DNA of 64,000 nt from Streptomyces zhaozhouensis. Its GTDB lineage: Bacteria > Actinomycetota > Actinomycetes > Streptomycetales > Streptomycetaceae. The stretch is from positions 409,731 through 473,730 of the forward strand of contig NZ_OCNE01000003.1 of assembly GCF_900230195.1 (NCBI RefSeq), given 5' to 3'. Below the pieces are notes generated by a model. It saw only the letters and a program-made list of their open reading frames with translations, did not search any database and was not told the DNA's origin. Shown one piece after another: positions 37,778-48,306 of this stretch; positions within the stretch are counted from its first letter, which is position 1; the number at the start of each line of letters is the position of its first letter. The position numbers and the translations under genes were made by a program.

Positions 37778-38934
37778 TCGGCGTGGCACCGGGCGAGCAC
37801 CTCCCTGGCGAGCTGTCGGTAGGCCGCCGCGCCCACCGAGTTGGAGGCGTACGTGGTGATCGGCTCGCCCGCGACGGTGGTCTCGGGGAACCGGACGGTG
37901 CGGCCGATGACCGTGTGGTACACGTTGTCGTCGAACGCCTCGACGACCCGGGCGAGCACCTCTCGGCTGTGCACCGTGCGCGAGTCGTACATGGTGGCGA
38001 GGATGCCGTCCAGCCGCAGCTCGGGGTTGAGCCGCTCCTGGACCTTCTCGATCGTCTCGGTGAGCAGCGCCACGCCGCGCAGCGCGAAGAACTCGCACTC
38101 CAGCGGCACGATCACCTTGTGCGCCGCGGTGAGGGCGTTCACGGTGAGCAGGCCGAGCGAGGGCTGGCAGTCGATGATGATGAAGTCGTAGTCGCTGAGC
38201 AGCGGTTGGAGCGCACGCTGGAGCGTGGACTCCCGCGCCACCTCGCTGACCAGCTGCACCTCGGCCGCCGAGAGGTCGATGTTGCTCGGCAGCAGGTCCA
38301 TGCCGGCGACCGCCGTCTTGAGCAGCACCTCGTCGGGGGCCATGCCCCGCTCCATCAGCAGGTTGTAGACGGTGAGGTCCAGCTCCATCGGGTTGACGCC
38401 GAGGCCGACGGAGAGCGCGCCCTGCGGGTCGAAGTCCACCAGCAGGACCCGGCGTCCGTACTCGGCCAGCGCCGCGCCCAGGTTGATGGCCGACGTGGTC
38501 TTGCCCACGCCGCCCTTCTGGTTGCACATGGCGATGACCTTCGCCGGTCCGCGCTCGCTGAGCGGTCCGGGGATGGGGAAGTACGGCAGGGGCCGGCCGG
38601 TGGGGCCGATCCGCTCCCGGCGCTGCCGGGCCGCGTCCGGGGCGATGGTCGCCGCGTATTCGGGATCCGGCTCGTATTCGGCGTCCGGGTCGTAGAACTG
38701 GCCGTCGGGGATGTCTTCGTAGTCGGGATAACGGTCGGACTCGCCGGCCGTACGGTTCGCTGTGACGGCACTGGTCTCGTGGCCGTCCGTGCTCTGATGC
38801 GCTGTCATGCTCGGTTGGCTCTGGTGGGTTGCGAAGGGATGAACAGCGACGGAGCCGTTGCCCGTCGAATCCGAGGCGCTCTGACGCCGCTCCGGGACCT
38901 GTGCTCCCCTGGGAGTAATTATCGACTCATTCAC
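37774..38934 (-). CDS. parA: ParA/Soj-family ATPase (orphan)
   Basis: This 386-residue deviant Walker ATPase has IAMCNQKGGVGKTTSAINLG (P-loop), LLVDFDPQGALSVGLG and IIIDCQPSLGLLTVNAL. It has a disordered N-terminal extension of about 125 residues, rich in Tyr, Asp, Glu and Pro. It is next to scpA/scpB, not a parB gene, and resembles the second Streptomyces ParA (SCO1772 by memory). The GTG at 38934 follows a very strong AAGGAGGTAAGAC. It probably positions a cargo on the nucleoid or links to the SMC complex. Confidence 0.92.
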   Translation of the reverse strand: MNESIITPRGAQVPERRQSASDSTGNGSVAVHPFATHQSQPSMTAHQSTDGHETSAVTANRTAGESDRYPDYEDIPDGQFYDPDAEYEPDPEYAATIAPDAARQRRERIGPTGRPLPYFPIPGPLSERGPAKVIAMCNQKGGVGKTTSAINLGAALAEYGRRVLLVDFDPQGALSVGLGVNPMELDLTVYNLLMERGMAPDEVLLKTAVAGMDLLPSNIDLSAAEVQLVSEVARESTLQRALQPLLSDYDFIIIDCQPSLGLLTVNALTAAHKVIVPLECEFFALRGVALLTETIEKVQERLNPELRLDGILATMYDSRTVHSREVLARVVEAFDDNVYHTVIGRTVRFPETTVAGEPITTYASNSVGAAAYRQLAREVLARCHAE

Positions 38935-39262
38935 AAGTCGTCTTACCTCCTTGGGGACCAGGGAACTTCTAGACAGAGTCAGCGTTGCACCATGCCGACG
39001 TTTGGCGACTCTATGGCGTGTCGGCGGTCCTCAGCAACACAATCCACCGGACCGGCACGGATGTGTCGGCCATCGAACAATCACTTGTCAAGGCCCCATG
39101 CTTCGCGAGCCGGGGCATCTCACCCCCGTTCGGGCCGCTAAACCACGACGTGAGCGCGGAGTTGGGGACAGATCGGGCGGCACCGACAAGCGCCCGAGTG
39201 GCTGAATCGACACGGTCATCGAACGCGTCGGTGTGACATTCCCGATGTTGACGCGGGGAGTT

Positions 39263-39286
39263 GACCCGGGGGCGGGGCCCCGGGTC
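39263..39286 (-). terminator. Terminator of ald
   Basis: GACCCGGGG and its complement form a 9-bp stem with a six-base loop, 10 bases past the ald stop. The rest of the gap to parA (38935-39262) holds no gene and includes the parA upstream region. Confidence 0.6.
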
Positions 39287-39295
39287 ACGGGCGAC

Positions 39296-40408
39296 TCAGG
39301 CAAGCACCTCGGAGGGCGCGGTGAAGGCCAGTTGGTGAGCCTCGGCGACCGGTCGGTGGGCCACCAGCCCCTCGTGCGTGTGGAGCCCGGCGGCCAGCCC
39401 CGGATCGGAGCGCAGCGCGGAACGCCAGCCGGCGGAGGCCAGTTGGACGACATACGGCAGCGTCGCGTTGGTCAGCGCGTGCGTCGAGGTACTGGGCACG
39501 GCGCCGGGCATGTTGGCCACGCAGTAGAAGAGCGAGTCGTGCACGGCGAACGTCGGCTCGGCGTGGGTGGTGGGGCGGGAGTCGGCGAAGCAGCCGCCCT
39601 GGTCGATCGCGATGTCGACAAGGACACTTCCCGGGCGCATCCGGGAGACCAGCTCCCCGCTGACCAGCCGGGGCGCGCGGGCGCCCGGCACCAGCACCGC
39701 ACCGATCACCAGGTCGGCGGTGAGCACCTCGCGCTCCAGCGACAGGGCGGTGGAGGCGACGGTGCGCACCCGGGCGCCGTAAGCGCGGTCCATGGCCCGC
39801 AGTTTGTCGGTGTCCTTGTCCAGGACGGTGACCTGGAAGCCGAGCCCGACCGCGATCTGCGTCGCGTTCCACCCGGAGACGCCGGCGCCGATGACCACCG
39901 CGTGGCCGGCCGGGCTGCCGGGGACGCCGCCGGGCAGGACGCCCCGCCCGCCGGCCGGACGCATCAGGTGGTAGGCGCCGACCTGCGGCGCGAGCCGGCC
40001 GGCCACCTCGGACATCGGGGCGAGCAGCGGCAACGCGCCCCTCGCCTCGACGGTCTCGTAGGCGATCGCGGTGGTGCCGGCGGCCAGCAGCGCCTCGGTG
40101 CACTCGCGGGAGGCGGCGAGATGGAGATAGGTGAAGAGCGTCAGGTCCTTGCGCAGCCGGTGGTACTCCTCGGCGACCGGCTCCTTGACCTTCAACAGCA
40201 GGTCGGCCTCGGCCCAGACCTGGTCCGCCTCGGGCAGCACGGTGGCGCCGGCCGCGAGGTACTCCTCGTCGGGGATGGCGGAGCCGAGACCGGCACCGCC
40301 CTCAAGAAAGACCTGGTGGCCGCCGCTGACGAGCTCGTGCACTCCGGCCGGGGTGATGGCCACGCGGAACTCGTTGTTCTTGACCTCGCGGGGGATGCCA
40401 ACCTTCAT
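39296..40408 (-). CDS. ald: L-alanine dehydrogenase
   Basis: This 370-residue enzyme reversibly deaminates alanine to pyruvate and ammonia with NAD. The signature [19 protein letters not shown] is at the N-terminus, with [18 protein letters not shown], a Rossmann region [18 protein letters not shown] and the conserved [15 protein letters not shown] variant near the C-terminus. The ATG at 40408 gives the usual length and follows AAGGA by about 12 bases. It supports use of alanine as a carbon and nitrogen source. Confidence 0.95.
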   Translation of the reverse strand: MKVGIPREVKNNEFRVAITPAGVHELVSGGHQVFLEGGAGLGSAIPDEEYLAAGATVLPEADQVWAEADLLLKVKEPVAEEYHRLRKDLTLFTYLHLAASRECTEALLAAGTTAIAYETVEARGALPLLAPMSEVAGRLAPQVGAYHLMRPAGGRGVLPGGVPGSPAGHAVVIGAGVSGWNATQIAVGLGFQVTVLDKDTDKLRAMDRAYGARVRTVASTALSLEREVLTADLVIGAVLVPGARAPRLVSGELVSRMRPGSVLVDIAIDQGGCFADSRPTTHAEPTFAVHDSLFYCVANMPGAVPSTSTHALTNATLPYVVQLASAGWRSALRSDPGLAAGLHTHEGLVAHRPVAEAHQLAFTAPSEVLA

Positions 40409-40489
40409 GTCGATCACGGTCCTTGTGTCGCGAAGGGGTGCTTTCGCCATTCTAAGCAAGGAAAGACTGTCGCACCGCCTTGCTTTCAG

Positions 40490-42610
40490 TCAATCACGGC
40501 GACGCTTCGGCTGCGTTTCACAAGTGTTTCCCTCTGCAGAGCCAGAGGAATCCCCCTCCGCCCCGGGCGCGGGACGCGGTTCCTCGGGAGCGGCGAGGAT
40601 CTGCTCGGCGACCGCGCGGTGCACGGCGGCGGTGTCGGTGCGCCCGAGACGGTCGGCGGTGTCCGCCAGGCGCATCCGCAGCGCGGCCTGCAACCGCTGG
40701 TCGCCGGTGCCGGCCGCCAGCCGCAGCGCCTCGCGCCCGGTGCGTTCCGACTCCTCGTACTGCCCGGCGTACTCCATCACCCGGGCCGCCTCGGTCAGCG
40801 AGCGCGCGTACGCGTGGGCGTCCCCGCGTCTGCGGTGCGCCGAGGCCGCCGCCCGCCAGGCGCGCAGCGCCTCCTCCAACTGCCCGTCGTAGGAGAGCAC
40901 CGCGCCGATCCTGCCCTGGAGCCGCGCCTCGGCCCCCAGGTCGTCACGGGTCTGGGCCAGCGCGACAGCCCGCCCGTACCAGTCGGCGGCGCGCTGCCAG
41001 TCGTTCAACTCCGCGTAGGTGCCCCCGATGGACTCCAGCGTCCGGCCGACCGCCAGCGGGTCGGCCGCGTCGCCCTCGCCGCGCGCCACCTCCAGCGCGG
41101 CCCGGTAGCGGGTCAGCGCCCCGGCGAGCCGGCCGGTGCGCACGTCCAGGTCGCCCAGGTTCAGCAGCGCGGCGGCCTGCTCCCTGGTCAGGCCCTGCCG
41201 TTCGGCGACGCCCAGCACCAGCTCGTGCAGCCGGTACAGCTCGGGGGCCGCCTCGTCGGGACCCCGGTGGGCGATCAGGGCCCGGGTCAGCGCCGCCACC
41301 AACCGCCGGGCCAACGTGTCCAACTCGCCGTCGTCGACGGCCGACCGGGCGGCGGCCAGCAGCGCGGGCAGCCGGGCGTCCAGCCAGCGGGCGGCGGGCT
41401 TCGGGCCGTCGAAGCGCAGCGCCCTGGGCAGCTCGCCCAGCCATCTGGCGGCCGGCGAACCCGCCGGCTCCGTGGTGGCCAGGCAGGCGCGCAGCTGACG
41501 CACGGTGCGCTCCAGCATCCTGGCGCGCGCCAGCAGCACCTCGCCCGGCCGCTCCTCCGCCTCCAGCAGCCCGGACAGCAGCGGCGCCAGGCAGCCGGGC
41601 ACCCGGTAGGCGGGGCCCACGCCTGGCGGGCCCGGATCGGCCGCGTGCAGCAGCCCGAAGGCGACGAAGTCGTCGAGCAGCGTGCGGGCCACCCCGATCG
41701 GCGCCCCCGCCAGCGCGGCGGCGATGTGGTCGTCGGCCAGCCCGCCGGGCGCCAGCGCCAGCAGCCGCAGCAGCCGCGCCGCCTGCGCCGGCAGCGCCGC
41801 GTGCACCAGGCCGAAGGCCCGGCGCAGCGGCAGCTCGGCCGGGTCGGGGGCGGCCTCGCCCTCGGGCGAGGGCAGCCGATCGGCGCCGGCGGCGAAGCCG
41901 CGCACCGCGTCGACCAGCGTGTGGTCGGGGTGGAGCGCGAGCCAGCCGGCGGTGAGCCGCAACGCGGCCGGCAGGTCGCCGCAGATCTCGGCGAGATGGT
42001 CGGCGGCCCCCGGGTCGACGGTGATCCGCACCGGGCCGGCGCCGCGTTCCAGCAGCCGGATCGCGTTGGGCCGGTCCAGGCCGCCCAGCACGCAGGGCCG
42101 CACGTCGGGGATCTTCGTCAGCGGCCCGCCGGCGACGGCCACCACCACACAGGCCCGGTGCTCGGGCACCAGCTCGGCGAGCTGCTCGGCGCCGGCGACG
42201 TCGTCCAGCAGCAGCACGGCCGACCTGGTGTCCAGGGTCTCGCGCAGCAGATCGGCCAGGTCCTCGTCGCCGCCGCCCGCCGGCGCCGCGACACCGAGCT
42301 GCGCCAGCAGCTCGCGCGCCGCGCGCTCCACGGTGACGGGCGTGCCCCCCGGCTCGGTCAGCCGGGCGGTCAGCAGCCCGTCGGGGTAGTCGCCCGAGGC
42401 GGCGAGTTCGGCGGCGAACGCCTCGGCCAACGCCGTCCTGCCGGTGCCCGGCCGGCCGGCCACCAGCAGCACCCGGCCCCGGGGGGCCGGGCGGCCCGCC
42501 AGGGTGTCGAGGCCCGCGCGCTCGACCTCGCCGCGCAGGCCCGCCAGCTCGCGGCCGCGTCCGAGGAAACCCCCGCCGTCGGTGACCGTCTGTTCCGTCA
42601 CGTCCGTCAC
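40490..42610 (-). CDS. AfsR-like NB-ARC/TPR regulator with altered Walker A
   Basis: This protein of about 706 residues has an NTPase-like domain followed by a long TPR region. The P-loop reads AGRPGTGRTALAEAF, with Arg in place of the usual Lys, and a Walker B-like SAVLLLDDVAGAEQL follows. About eight helical TPR-type repeats occupy residues 370-670 (for example LNLGDLDVRTGRLAGALTRY). The N-terminal BTAD or SARP DNA-binding domain found in AfsR is absent. The start is uncertain; GTG 42610 is a conservative choice. It probably senses ligands or partner proteins. It sits between ald and the NUDIX gene. Confidence 0.75.
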   Translation of the reverse strand: MTDVTEQTVTDGGGFLGRGRELAGLRGEVERAGLDTLAGRPAPRGRVLLVAGRPGTGRTALAEAFAAELAASGDYPDGLLTARLTEPGGTPVTVERAARELLAQLGVAAPAGGGDEDLADLLRETLDTRSAVLLLDDVAGAEQLAELVPEHRACVVVAVAGGPLTKIPDVRPCVLGGLDRPNAIRLLERGAGPVRITVDPGAADHLAEICGDLPAALRLTAGWLALHPDHTLVDAVRGFAAGADRLPSPEGEAAPDPAELPLRRAFGLVHAALPAQAARLLRLLALAPGGLADDHIAAALAGAPIGVARTLLDDFVAFGLLHAADPGPPGVGPAYRVPGCLAPLLSGLLEAEERPGEVLLARARMLERTVRQLRACLATTEPAGSPAARWLGELPRALRFDGPKPAARWLDARLPALLAAARSAVDDGELDTLARRLVAALTRALIAHRGPDEAAPELYRLHELVLGVAERQGLTREQAAALLNLGDLDVRTGRLAGALTRYRAALEVARGEGDAADPLAVGRTLESIGGTYAELNDWQRAADWYGRAVALAQTRDDLGAEARLQGRIGAVLSYDGQLEEALRAWRAAASAHRRRGDAHAYARSLTEAARVMEYAGQYEESERTGREALRLAAGTGDQRLQAALRMRLADTADRLGRTDTAAVHRAVAEQILAAPEEPRPAPGAEGDSSGSAEGNTCETQPKRRRD

Positions 42611-42656
42611 GGGGTGAGCGTATGCCAAGGCCACCGAGGCGTCGGGTCAGGACACG

Positions 42657-43301
42657 TCAGGCCGGGAACGGGCGGGCCGGCCAGGGCGCGTCGGCCGGGC
42701 GCAGCGCCTGCGGGCCCTCCCCGGCGAGGGCGGCGCCGTAGGCGAGGACGCCCAGCGCCAGGCAGGTGTTGTGCAGCCGCCCGGCCAGCACACCGCGCAC
42801 CAGGTCGGCGACCGGCACCCTGGCCAGCCGCATGTCGGCCTCCTCGGCGTGCACCTCGTAGCGCTCGCCCTCGGCCTCCGACAGCTGCCGGGCGAGGAAG
42901 ATCCGCACCGCCTCGTCGCTGCCGCCCGGCGTGGTGTACACGTCGGTCAGCACCCGCCAGTCCTCGGCCTTGACGTGCGCCTCCTCGTACAGCTCGCGCC
43001 GCGCGGCGTGCAGCGGGTTCTCCCCCGGCACGTCGAGCAGTCCGGCGGGGATCTCCCACAGCCTGTGCCGCACCGGGTGCCGGTACTGCTCGATCACCAC
43101 GGCGCGGTCCCGTTCGTCCAGCGCGAGGACCGCGACGGAGCCGGGGTGCACCTGGTAGTCGCGGTGCACCCGGCCGCCGTCGGGGAGCCGCACCTCGTCG
43201 GTGCGGACGCTGGTCTTGTTGCCGGTGAACGGGGTCTCGGTCGCGGTGACGGGCCACTGCGTCGGGGAGTCGGCGAGCGGCGCCGAGGACTGGTCGGTCA
43301 T
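42657..43301 (-). CDS. NUDIX hydrolase (ADP-ribose pyrophosphatase type)
   Basis: This 214-residue protein has the NUDIX box in IPAGLLDVPGENPLHAARRELYEEAHV (positions about 87-113, Gly, Arg, Glu, Glu residues in order). Flanking strands fit the ADP-ribose pyrophosphatase subgroup that hydrolyses ADP-ribose to AMP and ribose 5-phosphate. The ATG at 43301 is five bases downstream of the pyrG stop, with GAGG in the gap region, so it is co-transcribed with pyrG. Confidence 0.9.
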   Translation of the reverse strand: MTDQSSAPLADSPTQWPVTATETPFTGNKTSVRTDEVRLPDGGRVHRDYQVHPGSVAVLALDERDRAVVIEQYRHPVRHRLWEIPAGLLDVPGENPLHAARRELYEEAHVKAEDWRVLTDVYTTPGGSDEAVRIFLARQLSEAEGERYEVHAEEADMRLARVPVADLVRGVLAGRLHNTCLALGVLAYGAALAGEGPQALRPADAPWPARPFPA

Positions 43302-43306
43302 GCCCC

Positions 43307-45001
<1,695 letters not shown>

Positions 45002-45334
45002 GGCCAAAACGGGGCTCCCGTGGTCGCGAGGCGGATACACGACGGCTCCGCACGGGCTGCTCGCCCGGGGGTGCCGACGGTGAGTGTTCGAAGGTTTTCG
45101 GGCCCTCCGGTCCACGGGCTACCAGGGTAACAGCGAAGGTGCGGCACAAAGCACCCAAGCTCAGCCTTTCGACATTTACCGACTAATACGAACAAGAGCA
45201 CCCGGTCACAGAGAACGGTTTCCACGGTGTCCAGCGGATGTCCTCCGGGCGTCGTATCCTGCCTGGACGCCGGAATGGGCGAGGAAGTTTCCGCACGTCC
45301 CACGGGGGGCGGCGCCGTTCGACTGGAGTGGCAA

Positions 45335-47140
45335 GTGGCCGGGCGCATCGAGGACTACGCACTGGTCGGCGACATGCAGACCGCCGCCCTCATCTGCCGC
45401 GACGGATCGGCCGACTGGCTGTGTCTGCCGCGGTTCGACTCCCACGCGGTCTTCGCCGGACTGCTGGGCACCGACGAACACGGCTTCTGGAGAATCGGGC
45501 CCGCGCACGGCAGGGACATGCCGCCGCCGCCCGCCAGCCGCCGCCGTTACGTCGGGGACTCACTGATCCTGGAATCCGAGTGGGACACCCCCCGGGGCAC
45601 CGTGCGGGTGACCGACTTCATGCCGCCGCGCGGCGAGATGGCCCCCCAGATGGTGCGCATCGTCGAGGGCGTCAGCGGCCGGGTGCCGATGCGCTCCGCG
45701 CTGCGGATGCGGTTCTCCTACGGCTGGATCGTGCCGTGGGTGCACAAGGTCGACGACCGGACGGTCGCCGTCTCCGGGCCCGACTCGGTCTGGCTGGACA
45801 CGACCGTCGACACCTACGGCAAGGACCTGACCACCTACGCCGACTTCACGGTCGCCGCCGGGGACCGGGTCGCGTTCACCATCAGCTGGCAGGCCTCGCA
45901 CAAGGAGCCGCCGCCGGTGGCCGCGCCCGAGGAGGCGCTGGCCGCCACCGAGTCGTTCTGGAGCGACTGGGTCGCCCAGTGCACCTACCACGGCCCCTAC
46001 CGCGAGGCCGTCGTCCGCTCGTTGATCACCCTCAAGGCGCTGACCTACGCCCCGACCGGCGCGGTCGTCGCCGCCCCCACCACCTCGCTGCCCGAGGAGA
46101 TCGGCGGCTCGCGGAACTGGGACTACCGGTTCACCTGGCTGCGCGACGCGGCCATGACCCTCTCCTCGCTGCTGCGCACCGGCTACCACGAGGAGGCCAG
46201 GGCCTGGCGCGAGTGGCTGCTGCGCGCCGTGGCCGGGGACCCGCAGAACCTCCAGATCATGTACGGCATCGCCGGTGAACGGGAGCTGGCCGAGGCCGAG
46301 TTGAGCTGGCTGCCCGGCTACGAGAACTCGCAGCCGGTGCGCGTCGGCAACGGCGCCGCCGGCCAGCTCCAGCTGGACGTCTACGGCGAGGTCACCGAGG
46401 CGCTGCACCTGGCCCACATGACGGGGCTGGCCCGCAACGACCACGCCAACCTGCTCCAGCTCAAGCTGATCAACTACCTGGAGAACCACTGGGACGAGCC
46501 GGACGAGGGCATCTGGGAGGTCCGGGGCCCGCGTCGGCACTTCGTCCACTCCAAGGTGATGACCTGGGTCGCCGTGGACCGCACGGTCAAGCTGATCGAG
46601 TCCGGCGAGGTGGACGGCCCGCTGGAGCGCTGGCGCGACCTGCGGGACGAGATCCACCGCGCGGTCTGCGAACACGGCTACGACGCGGAGCGCAACACGT
46701 TCACCCAGTCCTACGGCTCCAAGGAGCTGGACGCCTCGCTGCTGCTGATCCCGCAGATGGGCTTCCTGCCGCCGGACGACAAGCGGGTGATAGGCACCAT
46801 CGAGGCCATCCAGCGCGAGCTGTCCACGCTCGACGGCTTCATCCTGCGCTACCCGACCGCCGGCGAGGAGGCGGGCGTCGACGGCCTGGAGGGGGACGAG
46901 GGCGCGTTCCTCGCCTGCTCGTTCTGGATGGCCGACGACCTCGCGATGATCGGCCGCGTCGACGAGGCCCGCAAGCTCTTCGAGAAGCTGCTGGCCCTGC
47001 GCAACGACCTCGGCCTGCTCGCCGAGGAGTGGGACCCGCGCCGGATGCGCCAGGTGGGGAACTTCCCGCAGGCGTTCAGCCATGTGCCGCTGATCGACAC
47101 CGCGCTGCGCCTGACCGCCTCGGGCGGCTACGTCGGCTGA
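45335..47140 (+). CDS. GH15-family glucoamylase/trehalase-like hydrolase
   Basis: This 601-residue (alpha/alpha)6 barrel protein begins GRIEDYALVGDMQTAALI, typical of the cytoplasmic GH15 group. Motifs include SRNWDYRFTWLRDAAMTL, DEGIWEVRGPRRHFVHSK (catalytic Glu candidate) and LLAEEWDPRRMRQVGNFPQAFSH (second Glu). Members hydrolyse terminal alpha-glucosyl bonds; several actinobacterial relatives act on trehalose. The GTG at 45335 follows GGAG at the ideal distance, and there is no signal peptide. It is divergent from pyrG and convergent with the GH16 gene. Confidence 0.9.
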   Translation: MAGRIEDYALVGDMQTAALICRDGSADWLCLPRFDSHAVFAGLLGTDEHGFWRIGPAHGRDMPPPPASRRRYVGDSLILESEWDTPRGTVRVTDFMPPRGEMAPQMVRIVEGVSGRVPMRSALRMRFSYGWIVPWVHKVDDRTVAVSGPDSVWLDTTVDTYGKDLTTYADFTVAAGDRVAFTISWQASHKEPPPVAAPEEALAATESFWSDWVAQCTYHGPYREAVVRSLITLKALTYAPTGAVVAAPTTSLPEEIGGSRNWDYRFTWLRDAAMTLSSLLRTGYHEEARAWREWLLRAVAGDPQNLQIMYGIAGERELAEAELSWLPGYENSQPVRVGNGAAGQLQLDVYGEVTEALHLAHMTGLARNDHANLLQLKLINYLENHWDEPDEGIWEVRGPRRHFVHSKVMTWVAVDRTVKLIESGEVDGPLERWRDLRDEIHRAVCEHGYDAERNTFTQSYGSKELDASLLLIPQMGFLPPDDKRVIGTIEAIQRELSTLDGFILRYPTAGEEAGVDGLEGDEGAFLACSFWMADDLAMIGRVDEARKLFEKLLALRNDLGLLAEEWDPRRMRQVGNFPQAFSHVPLIDTALRLTASGGYVG

Positions 47141-47153
47141 CCTTCGCGGCCGC

Positions 47154-47190
47154 GCGCCCCGCCTCCCGTTCGTCCGGGGAGGCGGGGCGC
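47154..47190. terminator. Bidirectional terminator between GH15 and GH16 genes
   Basis: A 14-bp perfect inverted repeat (arms 47154-47167 and 47177-47190) with a nine-base loop lies between the two convergent genes. Confidence 0.75.
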
Positions 47191-47217
47191 CGTCGTTCCT
47201 CGGGCGGCGCCTCCGGG

Positions 47218-48150
47218 TCAGCCGGTCTGCTGGACGGAGACGTAGTCGATCAGGTACGAGTGCCCCGGCTCGGTGGCGGCCGTCGGCGTGGCCTGGCCGG
47301 CGACACCGTCGGGGAACGCGCCGCCCATCGCCAGGTTCAGCAGGACGAAGTGCCCGTGGTCGGTGGCGGCGGCCCAGGTCTCGGCGTCCATGTCGGCCGA
47401 GCTGACGGAGTGGTACTCGTTCCCGTCCAGGTACCAGCGCAGAAACTCGGTGTCACCGGTGCGGTCGAGTTCGATCGCGTAGGTGTGGAAGTCCGTCTTG
47501 CAGCTGTCACACCCGGTCGAGGCGCCGCGCCCCTCGGTCTCGTTGCAGGGACCGCCGGGGTTGACCCCGCAGTGCAGCACGCCCCAGACCTGCGGCAGGC
47601 CGTTCACGTTCTCCATGATGTCGAACTCGCCGATGCCCGGCCAGTTCCAGTAGTTGCCCCGGTACTCGCCGCCCAGCGTCCAGAACGCGGGCCAGTAGCC
47701 GAGCGCCGCGTCACCGGAGACGTTGGGGAGCTGGAGGCCGGCCTCGATGCGCATCACCCCGCCGTCGGGGGCGGCGAAGTCGGTGCGCTGGGTCTCGATC
47801 CGGCCCGAGGTCCAGGTGTCGCCGTCGCGCAGGGCGGTGATCTTGAGGTTGCCCTGCCCGTCGAGGCTGAGGTTCTCGGGGCGGTCGGTGTAGGTCTGAC
47901 GTTCGCCGGTGCCCCAGTTGGGCGGGCCGCCGTCGTAGCCGGTGCCGGTGTCGATGATCCAGTCGTCACCGGGCGGGCTGCCCGCCGGACCGTCGAAGTC
48001 GGAGCGGAAGACCTCGACCAGCGGCGCCGGTCCGGCCTCGCTCTCCTGCGCGCCGGCCTGGGGCAGGGCGACGGTGGCGAGCGCCGCCAACGCGGCACCC
48101 ACGGCGGCGACGGCCGCCAGCGGCCCACGCCGCATTTTCCTTCTGCTCAT
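47218..48150 (-). CDS. Secreted GH16 beta-glucanase (laminarinase-like)
   Basis: This 310-residue protein has a signal peptide (RRGPLAAVAAVGAALAALAT, cleavage near AGA at about residue 34) and a GH16 catalytic domain. The diagnostic motif is GEFDIMENV (Glu, Asp, Glu), with YWPAFWTLGG and WYLDGNEYHSVSS around it. Two Cys pairs (CGVNPGGPC, CDSC) may form disulfides. GH16 enzymes cleave beta-1,3 or beta-1,3/1,4 glucans such as laminarin. The ATG at 48150 follows GGAAGAG. A LacI-family gene lies divergently, with a perfect operator between, so induction by glucan breakdown products is probable. Confidence 0.92.
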   Translation of the reverse strand: MSRRKMRRGPLAAVAAVGAALAALATVALPQAGAQESEAGPAPLVEVFRSDFDGPAGSPPGDDWIIDTGTGYDGGPPNWGTGERQTYTDRPENLSLDGQGNLKITALRDGDTWTSGRIETQRTDFAAPDGGVMRIEAGLQLPNVSGDAALGYWPAFWTLGGEYRGNYWNWPGIGEFDIMENVNGLPQVWGVLHCGVNPGGPCNETEGRGASTGCDSCKTDFHTYAIELDRTGDTEFLRWYLDGNEYHSVSSADMDAETWAAATDHGHFVLLNLAMGGAFPDGVAGQATPTAATEPGHSYLIDYVSVQQTG

Positions 48151-48221
48151 GACAATTCACTCTTCCGTGTGGGGGTGGAAGTTCCGTGGGGGGTGGGGAG
48201 TTGACGGGCACGAGAACGGTG

Positions 48222-48235
48222 TGAGAGCGCTCTCA
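48222..48235. promoter_or_regulatory. Perfect LacI-type operator TGAGAGCGCTCTCA
   Basis: This 14-bp perfect palindrome lies between the divergent GH16 and LacI-family genes, 71 bases from the GH16 start and 71 from the regulator start. It resembles the CebR-type operator TGGGAGCGCTCCCA that I remember for cellulose regulators. It is the probable site by which the adjacent regulator controls both genes. Confidence 0.85.
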
Positions 48236-48306
48236 TGCCGTGCCACTGCACACTGCCGCCGCTTGCCTGTACCGTCAAGGGGCTACGAGAGACAAGGGAT
48301 GTGAAG

